Shown: positions 7,794-13,777 of the stretch, piece after piece
Layout of the letters: every line of letters starts with the position of its first letter
Position numbering within the stretch: the first letter of the stretch is position 1
Origin: CAIRYW01 sp964555825
GTDB taxonomy: Bacteria; Patescibacteriota; Minisyncoccia; Phycocordibacterales; CAIRYW01
Reading direction: 5' to 3'
Length of the DNA stretch: 23,633 nt
Assembly (NCBI GenBank): GCA_964555825.1
Contig: CAZKTY010000008.1
Location: forward strand, 1-23,633
The notes under the pieces: generated by a model
What the model saw: the letters and a program-made list of their open reading frames with translations, nothing else
What the model was told of the DNA's origin: nothing
The model's database searches: none
Position numbers and translations under genes: made by a program

Positions 7794-7815
7794 ATACAAA
7801 GGAGTCTATTTTTTT
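7780..7815 (+). terminator. Intrinsic terminator of the small orphan gene
   Basis: AGACTTCTTT (7780-7789) pairs with AAAGGAGTCT (7798-7807) in a 10-bp stem with one G-U pair and an 8-nt loop, followed by ATTTTTTT. The stem overlaps the stop codon region. Confidence 0.7.
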
Positions 7816-7838
7816 ATTTGATATTTTACTTGAAAGAA

Positions 7839-9095
7839 CTACTTAAGTTTTTTCAAGTATTTTACAAGTTCATCAATTTTAACTGTCTCTTGAGACATAG
7901 AATCCATATTTCTTACAACCACTGAGTTTTCTGAAGCTTCTCTTTGACCCATCATAATGATGTATGGGATCTGCATTTTTTCTGCTTGAGCTAATTGAGC
8001 TGAAAGTTTGTCCTTTGCTAGAGACTGTACAACAAAGACCCCTGCCTTTCTTAGAATTTCGATAAGGGTAAGACTTTTAAGTTTGGCATCGAATCCTATC
8101 TGTATGTAAAAGAATTTAGCCTTCGTTATTTTTTCTTTAGTAACATTCTTTTTGACGAAATGAGGATGTATCAATAGAGCTGATCCAACTGCCGAGACAT
8201 CTTTTTTTTGAAGAGCTTTTTTTGCTAGACCGTTATATCTTTCTCCTATACATAAAGTTAGATTTTCTCCTCCTCTTTTTCCTTGAATTTCAAAGACTGT
8301 GTCTGTGCAATAACTTCTTGATCCAACTAATGCGTGATTCAGTTCATATGGAATACAAAGAGATTCGAGGTATTCAAGCACTTCCTTGAAATGATTCCTT
8401 CCAGACTCGTTCAAAAAAGCAATTGGACGAGGTGCTCCTTCTTGTACTGCTTTACATTTTTCGTGGGGGCAGTCAAAAAGGGAAACGGGATCTTTTCTTA
8501 TTAGTGATAAGCAGGTTTTTTCCAGATTGCTTGAATTCTTTGAAATATAATTTGTAAGTTCTCTAAAGAATCTTGAATAGGATTCTTTATCACCAACAGA
8601 ATTTATTACAACTGATAGCTCATATTCAGGATAGCGGTCCTTGAGGATGACAAAAGAAGCTTCAATAATCATTGCTTCATTTATACTTTTTGATCCTCCT
8701 AGTATCTCAAGATTGAAGGTCTCGCTTTCATGATTCTTTTTCATATGAGGATTTCCCTCAAGAGGTCCTTCGTAAAATCCCATAACAGGTGATGGAAGAT
8801 CTGCGTATTTTTTGTCTAGATAAGATCTGAGTATTGCTATCTTTTCTTCCAAAAACCCCCCGAAACGCTCATTCTTATGAAGAAATGGGTTGAGATTCTT
8901 TAAGTGAGATTCTCTGAATTTTTTCGCAAAGATTATATCTTTTTTTTCTACTGATAGGTGTGGAAGACGAGTAAATCCGTAATAAGAAGCAATACTCTCC
9001 GCCTTTTCAATTTCAGGAGAAAGCATCATTGTCTTATGGTTTGGACTTTCTTTTTTATTAGCTGTTTTTTTTAGTTCCATTTTTTTAGACTTCAT
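7839..9095 (-). CDS. Histidyl-tRNA synthetase-like protein with altered catalytic motifs
   Basis: The 418-aa product keeps the HisRS architecture: a class II core ending TDTVFEI (265-270 region), GERYNGL (284-290, normally GGRYDGL) and an intact-looking C-terminal anticodon-binding domain (about 325-418, with LRKAGVFVVQSL and the Q-A-E-K-M helix). Two key elements are changed. The HisRS motif LVRGLDYY reads LVGSRSYC (256-263), losing the catalytic Arg. The motif-2 region (about 105-133) lacks the R-x-R-E-F signature. A DCPHEKC segment (208-214) matches the Cys-containing loop common in bacterial HisRS. It may be a HisRS paralogue or pseudoenzyme, HisZ-like regulator, or a very divergent HisRS; automated pipelines would call it hisS. 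It follows lepB by 51 bp, probably in one operon. Confidence 0.75.
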   Translation of the reverse strand: MKSKKMELKKTANKKESPNHKTMMLSPEIEKAESIASYYGFTRLPHLSVEKKDIIFAKKFRESHLKNLNPFLHKNERFGGFLEEKIAILRSYLDKKYADLPSPVMGFYEGPLEGNPHMKKNHESETFNLEILGGSKSINEAMIIEASFVILKDRYPEYELSVVINSVGDKESYSRFFRELTNYISKNSSNLEKTCLSLIRKDPVSLFDCPHEKCKAVQEGAPRPIAFLNESGRNHFKEVLEYLESLCIPYELNHALVGSRSYCTDTVFEIQGKRGGENLTLCIGERYNGLAKKALQKKDVSAVGSALLIHPHFVKKNVTKEKITKAKFFYIQIGFDAKLKSLTLIEILRKAGVFVVQSLAKDKLSAQLAQAEKMQIPYIIMMGQREASENSVVVRNMDSMSQETVKIDELVKYLKKLK

Positions 9096-9146
9096 AGAGA
9101 TAGGATTTAAATTAAAAATTTAAAAACTTCTTTGACTTTTTGAAAA

Positions 9147-9734
9147 TTATTTTTCAAAGGTAGCTTTACCTGGCCAAATGCCTAATTCAGGGATAGGGAA
9201 GAGACGAACTAATACTCTCCCTGTGATCTTATTTCCATCAAGTGCTCCCCAGATCCTAGAATCTGAACTTGCCTCTCTGTTGTCTCCCATGACAAAATAT
9301 TGATCAGGACCAAGGACTGTTGTAGTTGATCCATCTCTTTCTGAAGAAACATATTTTTCATCAAGAACAAATCCGTTCGGATTGTCTTTATTTATGATAG
9401 TGACTGTATTGCCGTTGACTTTAACTGTTTCTCCTGGCAGACCGACTATTCTTTTAATGTAGTGATCGTTGGGAGCGAGTGGAGGGCGAAAGACTATTAC
9501 TTCTCCTCTTTTTGGATGTTCAAATCTGTAAGAGATCTCATCAATGATCAAGTAGTCGCTGTTGAGGAAAGTTGGGTACATTGAGGTACCTACTACCACA
9601 AAAGGTTGGGCAACAAAAAGTCTGATAGGTAGGAGTACAAAAACAACTAAAATAACTATATCAACTACGTCTTTGAGGAATCCTTTTAGTAAAGGTTTTT
9701 TTGTTTGAGTCAAAGTATTTTTTTCCTCTGTCAT
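9147..9734 (-). CDS. lepB: Type I signal peptidase
   Basis: The 195-aa membrane protein has one N-terminal TM (about 22-41), then box B GTSMYPT with nucleophile Ser51, box D YIKRIVGLPGE with general-base Lys94, and box E GDNREASSDSR. It releases exported proteins from their signal peptides at the outer face of the membrane; several secreted proteins in this window are likely substrates. Single-TM, short bacterial form. The gene is divergent from pth and leads into the HisRS-like gene. Confidence 0.97.
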   Translation of the reverse strand: MTEEKNTLTQTKKPLLKGFLKDVVDIVILVVFVLLPIRLFVAQPFVVVGTSMYPTFLNSDYLIIDEISYRFEHPKRGEVIVFRPPLAPNDHYIKRIVGLPGETVKVNGNTVTIINKDNPNGFVLDEKYVSSERDGSTTTVLGPDQYFVMGDNREASSDSRIWGALDGNKITGRVLVRLFPIPELGIWPGKATFEK

Positions 9735-9742
9735 GTGCGCTT

Positions 9743-9772
9743 ATGATAATATATATAAGTGCGTTGACGCAA
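9743..9772 (-). promoter_or_regulatory. Promoter for lepB, with overlapping palindrome
   Basis: On the minus strand, -35 TTGCGT (9767-9772) and -10 TATCAT (9743-9748) are 18 bp apart, and the -10 ends 8 nt before the ATG, matching the leaderless pattern seen elsewhere. The -35 overlaps the perfect inverted repeat TGCGT-TG-ACGCA (9760-9771), which could be an operator for the lepB/pth divergent region. An overlapping TATTAT is an alternative -10. Confidence 0.4.
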
Positions 9773-9822
9773 GGAGAAAAGAATATTCTGGTAAATTTTA
9801 AAATTTAAAAAACAAAAAAATC

Positions 9823-10410
9823 ATGTCTTATGTAATTGTAGGTCTTGGAAATCCAGGAGAGGAATATATTGATACTCGTCATAATACAGGGAGAATCATT
9901 TTGAAGTTTGTTGCAAAGAATTTCGATTTTACAGAATTCAAGACTGATAAAAAAAATCAAGCACTGGCAGCTGACGGAAAAATTGCAAAAGAAAATGTTA
10001 AGGCTTTGATGCCAGAGACCTTTATGAACAGATCTGGTAATTCTCTTAAGAATTTGATCACAAGTGAGAAAAAAGCAAAAGATCTTGTGGTCATTCATGA
10101 TGATCTTGATCTGCCAATAGGGAGCGCAAGGATCTCTTTTAATAGAGGGGCTGGTGGACATAGAGGAGTTGAGTCAATAATACGTGCAATAAAGACAGAA
10201 AAATTTATTAGGATAAAGATCGGGATCTCTCCAAAGACTCCATCAGGAAAAACAAAAAAACCAAGATCGGAAAAAGTAGAGAGTTTTATTCTAGGTAAAT
10301 TTAAGCCAGAAGAAATGTCTGAATTAAAGAAAATCTCAAAAAAAGTAGCAGAAGCTTTGGAGCTCATTGTTAGTGATGATGTATTCAAGGCAATGACCGA
10401 ATTCAATTGA
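9823..10410 (+). CDS. pth: Peptidyl-tRNA hydrolase
   Basis: The 195-aa product is a canonical Pth: IVGLGNPGEEY with Asn10, catalytic His20 in TRHNTG, MPETFMNRSG with its substrate-binding Asn, HDDLDLPIG with the catalytic Asp, and GAGGHRGVESI. It cleaves peptidyl-tRNA released from stalled ribosomes, recycling tRNA. ATG start without Shine-Dalgarno, after an A-rich stretch. Divergent from lepB, ending at a terminator shared with rpsA. Confidence 0.97.
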   Translation: MSYVIVGLGNPGEEYIDTRHNTGRIILKFVAKNFDFTEFKTDKKNQALAADGKIAKENVKALMPETFMNRSGNSLKNLITSEKKAKDLVVIHDDLDLPIGSARISFNRGAGGHRGVESIIRAIKTEKFIRIKIGISPKTPSGKTKKPRSEKVESFILGKFKPEEMSELKKISKKVAEALELIVSDDVFKAMTEFN

Positions 10411-10434
10411 GGTTCTTAGGTATCTTGGAAAAAT

Positions 10435-10465
10435 AAAAAAAACCGCTTAAAAGCGGTTTTTTTTT
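10435..10465. terminator. Bidirectional intrinsic terminator between pth and rpsA
   Basis: An A-run leads into AACCGCTT (10441-10448), a 2-nt loop, then AAGCGGTT (10451-10458) and a T-run. Symmetric A/T tracts on each side let it end both converging genes. Confidence 0.9.
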
Positions 10466-10487
10466 ATTTGATCTTATTTGGAGGAAA

Positions 10488-11639
10488 TTATGCTTTCTTT
10501 TCTCCCTGGAAAGAAAGTGCCATCTTCTGATCTTTTGGATCAAAAAGAGTTATCTTGAAAGGATAGCTTTTACCTAGTTCAAGATTATTTCTAAGCTTGT
10601 CCTCGCTACCGAATTCAGAGATATGTACAAGTCCTGCAACTCCTTCCTCAATTGAAGCAAGCGCTCCATGTCTGTTGAATTTGATGACAACAGCTTGGAC
10701 GATATCATCCTTCTTATATTTTTTTGATGCTTCTGTCCAAGGGTTTGATTTAAGAGCTTTGATAGAAAGAGATATCTTTCCGTCCTTGATCTCAATTATC
10801 TTTGCTTTTACCTTGTCTCCGACTTTGAATAGAGTTCTAGGATCTTCAACAAGTCCCCAGTCAAGTTCAGAAATGTGAACTAGTCCTTCAAGACCGTCCT
10901 CGATCTTAATAAATACTCCAAAGTCAACAACACCTGTGATCTCTGCTTCTATAACATCTCCAACAACATATTTGTTTACAATTTCTTCTCTATCCTTTGA
11001 TTCTGGATTTTTCTCAGAGAAGATAAGTTTATTTTCTTTTGCTAATGCTGAAATGATGCAAACTGAAAGTTTTTGGCCAACAAGTTTCTTTAGTTCATCG
11101 AGAATTCTATCTTTGTCTCCATCCATTACGCGAGGATAGTGATCACTTTTTAGCTGTGAAGCAGGAAGAAAACCAACAACACCTTGCCAAGTAATGATAA
11201 GTCCACCTTTGTTTGCTTCTGTAGGAATTACTTCGAAAGTCCTCTTTTCTTTCATTGCTTTCTCAGCCTCTGTCCAAACAAGAGCTTGTTTTGCTTCCTT
11301 GAGTGAAAGTTCGATGTATCCTTCCGGGTTCTTTAGATCAACAACCTTAGCCGCGACCGTATCTCCTGGATTTATTTTCTTAACAACATCCCTAACTGAA
11401 AGATATTCTTTTCCAAAAATAATTCCTGTACCGAATGGATATAGATCAATATAAACAGCCCCACGCTCATTTGCGAGGACTGGTCCTTCGACTATGCTTC
11501 CAATAGCAGGAGGTGTGGGAACCTGAGTAAGGAGTCTTCCCATCACTGAATCTCTCTTTGCTTTACTTTCTTCTGATTCTTCAACTACGACCTTCACTTT
11601 GACGATCTTCTCGTCCTTTTCTTTTGTTTCTGTGCTCAT
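10488..11639 (-). CDS. rpsA: Ribosomal protein bS1 with four S1 domains
   Basis: The product from the ATG at 11639 is 383 aa; an in-frame GTG at 11684 would add 15 residues but lies in a predicted hairpin, so I prefer the ATG. Four OB-fold S1 repeats are visible: GSIVEGPVLANERG, TFEVIPTEANKGG...GFLPASQL, GDVIEAEITGVVDFGVFIKI...LVHISEL and DDIVQAVVIKFNRHGALASI...LVHISEF. E. coli S1 has six. S1 binds and unfolds mRNA at the 30S subunit, relevant here because most genes lack Shine-Dalgarno sequences. The N-terminus is acidic and Lys-rich and may be disordered. Confidence 0.93.
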   Translation of the reverse strand: MSTETKEKDEKIVKVKVVVEESEESKAKRDSVMGRLLTQVPTPPAIGSIVEGPVLANERGAVYIDLYPFGTGIIFGKEYLSVRDVVKKINPGDTVAAKVVDLKNPEGYIELSLKEAKQALVWTEAEKAMKEKRTFEVIPTEANKGGLIITWQGVVGFLPASQLKSDHYPRVMDGDKDRILDELKKLVGQKLSVCIISALAKENKLIFSEKNPESKDREEIVNKYVVGDVIEAEITGVVDFGVFIKIEDGLEGLVHISELDWGLVEDPRTLFKVGDKVKAKIIEIKDGKISLSIKALKSNPWTEASKKYKKDDIVQAVVIKFNRHGALASIEEGVAGLVHISEFGSEDKLRNNLELGKSYPFKITLFDPKDQKMALSFQGEKKA

Positions 11640-11679
11640 TTTTTTACTCGGAATCAAGTTTCGCCTGAATATCTCGTCC

Positions 11680-11694
11680 TCCACTTGATGTGGA
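11680..11694 (-). promoter_or_regulatory. Small hairpin in the rpsA leader
   Basis: TCCAC and GTGGA form a 5-bp inverted repeat around a 5-nt loop, about 45 nt before the rpsA ATG. S1 proteins of other bacteria autoregulate through structured leaders, so a similar role is possible but untested. Confidence 0.3.
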
Positions 11695-11748
11695 TTTGCA
11701 ATTTCACAAGGCGAGGTTAGCTCTCTTCCTTATATTTAATATTTGTGG

Positions 11749-11777
11749 ATTATACTTTAAAAATCTGCTTTTTGCAA
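11749..11777 (-). promoter_or_regulatory. Promoter for rpsA
   Basis: On the minus strand, -35 TTGCAA (11772-11777) and a perfect -10 TATAAT (11749-11754) are 17 bp apart. It predicts a leader of about 100 nt, in contrast with the leaderless promoters of several other genes here. Confidence 0.7.
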
Positions 11778-11823
11778 GAGAAAAAAAGTTTATACTAAGT
11801 AAGTTTTGCTAATATATTTAGTA

Positions 11824-12681
11824 CTAGTAAATATTTGTTACTGTTATTACTTTACCATTAACAGTGCCATTCACCTTTACATTTTGCCCTTTAGAATCAA
11901 GAATCTCGGCGTTATCTATTGATGCAAAAATTGATTCATTATCACCATTATTTTTCAATCCAGACACATCTACTTCAATTTTGAATATATTATCTTCGTG
12001 GGGAGTTAGATCAGATAGATTTTGAATATTCGAAAAAACTACTTTTCCATTTAAAACTATTGCGGTAGAAATAATACTGTTGTCTTTGTATAGATATGCG
12101 GTATTGACGCTTCCTTGTCCTGTGCTGGATATATTTACGTTGAGAGAATTGAGGATCTGGCGATCACTAGATGGTGACAAAGTAAAGATGAGTAATGGTA
12201 AACCAGGGTATTGATTGTATGACGTAGAAACAACAGTCGGAACATTTCTAAAGAGCGAAATGAAGGTAGGTCCTGTAGTACTAATTGGTACTACAGGATT
12301 TATTGTAGTCTGTTGAATGGTTTGAGTGTTCGCTGTTTGAGGTTGGTTTAGAGTATTTATAGCTGGTGTGTTTACAACTACAGCAGGTTGAACTACTTGA
12401 TTCATGGGTTCAAGAGGCTTTGGTTGTGTGAGCGCAGATTTATTTTGAGTAGTTTCGTTTGAATCATTATTTACTAAAATTTTTGTTGTTGAAGTAGGTG
12501 TATTATTGCTGATTGCACTATTTAATTGAATAGGTGAAGTTGATGTAGTTGTAGCTTGTTGCATATGAAAAATATCTTGGAATAAAAAAGAAAACCAATC
12601 AACAGGGTTCCACCAAGATGCATTGGCTAAAAGAGGAAAAACTATTAAAACAACAGTGGTTATGAATAATGTTTTTTTCAT
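11824..12681 (-). CDS. Secreted protein with Thr/Gln-rich linker and C-terminal beta-sandwich-like domain
   Basis: The 285-aa product has a signal peptide (MKKTLFITTVVLIVFPLLANA, cleavage near residue 21), an aromatic stretch, then a long low-complexity Thr/Asn/Gln/Pro linker (about 42-145). The C-terminal 140 residues alternate strands: LLIFTLSPSS, LNSLNVNISSTG, VNTAYLYKDN, GKVVFSNI, FKIEVDVSG, GTVNGKVITVTN. That resembles Ig-like repeat domains of CPR surface proteins, where an 'LxLYDG...GTVTF...LTVxADVSG' pattern recurs (from memory). No catalytic motif. Probably cell-surface or secreted. Possible leaderless start: GATAAT ends 8 nt before the ATG. Confidence 0.72.
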   Translation of the reverse strand: MKKTLFITTVVLIVFPLLANASWWNPVDWFSFLFQDIFHMQQATTTSTSPIQLNSAISNNTPTSTTKILVNNDSNETTQNKSALTQPKPLEPMNQVVQPAVVVNTPAINTLNQPQTANTQTIQQTTINPVVPISTTGPTFISLFRNVPTVVSTSYNQYPGLPLLIFTLSPSSDRQILNSLNVNISSTGQGSVNTAYLYKDNSIISTAIVLNGKVVFSNIQNLSDLTPHEDNIFKIEVDVSGLKNNGDNESIFASIDNAEILDSKGQNVKVNGTVNGKVITVTNIY

Positions 12682-12689
12682 TGAAGAAA

Positions 12690-12695
12690 ATTATC
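12690..12695 (-). promoter_or_regulatory. -10 element for the secreted protein gene
   Basis: On the minus strand GATAAT ends 8 nt before the ATG; no good -35 is seen 16-18 bp upstream. Spacing fits a leaderless start. Confidence 0.4.
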
Positions 12696-12779
12696 CAAAT
12701 TAATTTATTAATATTTCTAAAGTATATCACTATAATTAACACATTCTATTTCTATTTAATTCAAAAATAAAATTTGATG

Positions 12780-12788
12780 TGATATAAT
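12780..12788 (+). promoter_or_regulatory. Extended -10 promoter, leaderless, for the metallo-hydrolase-gyrA operon
   Basis: TGATATAAT is an extended -10 (TGn plus perfect TATAAT at 12783-12788); the ATG follows 7 nt later. The -35 (TTCAAA at 12760) is weak, as expected for an extended -10. The same TGATATAAT is seen before the FemAB gene. Confidence 0.65.
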
Positions 12789-12795
12789 CTCGCCT

Positions 12796-13404
12796 ATGAT
12801 TATCACAAGACAAGGAGATTTTGAGATAAAACTTCAAGCAGGAGATACCATTGTTGGTTTTAATCCACCTTCAAAGGAATCTAAATTAAAAGGGGGAAAA
12901 TTTGGAGCAAATATTGCTCTAGTCTCTTTAAATCACAAAGACTTTGATGGAGTTGAGGCTTTGGAATTTGGAGATAAAAAACCCTTTGTTATCTCAGGTC
13001 CCGGTGAATATGAAGTAAAAGAAGTTTTTATAAAAGGCTTCAGCTCAAGAAGTGATTACGAAAGCAAAAAAGAAAAGATAAATACTATTTATGTATTATC
13101 AATGGATAATCTTAAGATCGTGCATCTTGGAGCTCTTTCAGAAGAGAAATTATCAGAAGTAGCCCTTGAGGCTGTTGATGATATTGATATCTTGATAATT
13201 CATCTTGGTGATAATCTACTAACTCCTTCACAAGCTGCAAAGCTCTCTGTCTTTCTAGAGGCTAAACTTATTATTCCTATTGGGAGCGACGAGGATCAGA
13301 AGAAATTTGCAAAGGAGGTCGGAGCAAAGCCTGATGAGGTTGATAAGTTGACATTAAAGAAGAAGGATCTAGAAGGAAAGTCGAATACCGTTGTGTTCAT
13401 TTAA
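12796..13404 (+). CDS. UlaG-like metallo-beta-lactamase-fold protein, metal site apparently degenerate
   Basis: The 202-aa product resembles COG2220-type Zn-dependent hydrolases: an early strand AGDTIVGFNPP corresponds to the 'llDPf' strand, then ALVSLNHKDFDGVEAL stands where HSHxDHxxxL is expected, SGPGEYEV matches the conserved GEYEVxG strand, and IVHLGALSE stands where HxGD is expected. The His-x-His-x-Asp-His set is reduced to one His plus Asp, and the last metal His (PxH) reads PIGS. It may therefore be non-catalytic or bind ligand without the usual zinc pair. First gene of a run with a small membrane protein (20-bp gap) and gyrA. Confidence 0.75.
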   Translation: MIITRQGDFEIKLQAGDTIVGFNPPSKESKLKGGKFGANIALVSLNHKDFDGVEALEFGDKKPFVISGPGEYEVKEVFIKGFSSRSDYESKKEKINTIYVLSMDNLKIVHLGALSEEKLSEVALEAVDDIDILIIHLGDNLLTPSQAAKLSVFLEAKLIIPIGSDEDQKKFAKEVGAKPDEVDKLTLKKKDLEGKSNTVVFI

Positions 13405-13424
13405 ATAAGTTTGAGTTTTTAAAT

Positions 13425-13772
13425 ATGTCTTCAAAGCAGGAAAAAACACCTGAAGAAAAGAAGAAAAAGATAGCTTTGACCTACGCAGGGACAATAACAT
13501 TTTTGATCTTTGTGATATGGATAGTTTTTTTTGTAGGGGATGCAAAGAGGGAGTTAGACAGAACAGCAGATAATAGAGTTGCACTTTTTAGCATATTCGA
13601 GGACAATATTGGAAAATTTGCTGACAAATTTGTTGATCATTTCAAGAATATTCCATCAACACTTATTGCAACAAGTTCGGATGAAGTTTTAATATCAACA
13701 TCGACAGCAAGTACAACTTCAAGCACAACGACAGAAGACATATCAACGACAACAGAAATAAATAATCAATAA
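13425..13772 (+). CDS. Small single-TM protein of unknown function
   Basis: The 115-aa product has a charged Lys/Glu-rich N-terminus (cytoplasmic by the positive-inside rule), one hydrophobic segment (about 20-42, IALTYAGTITFLIFVIWIVFF), then a 40-residue helical stretch and a Ser/Thr-only tail with STSTAST-type runs. It is not a family I recognise. It sits between the metallo-hydrolase-like gene and gyrA, 5 bp from gyrA. The low-complexity Thr/Ser tail resembles stalk regions in other surface proteins of this window. Confidence 0.72.
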   Translation: MSSKQEKTPEEKKKKIALTYAGTITFLIFVIWIVFFVGDAKRELDRTADNRVALFSIFEDNIGKFADKFVDHFKNIPSTLIATSSDEVLISTSTASTTSSTTTEDISTTTEINNQ

Positions 13773-13777
13773 AAAAA

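Noticed and set aside
9805..10161. Minus-strand frame opposite pth
   Set aside because: Shadow of a canonical pth; no domain and no promoter.
11640..11684. GTG start for rpsA adding 15 residues
   Set aside because: The GTG sits in a predicted leader hairpin and the added residues are not S1-like; the ATG at 11639 is simpler. Not fully excluded.
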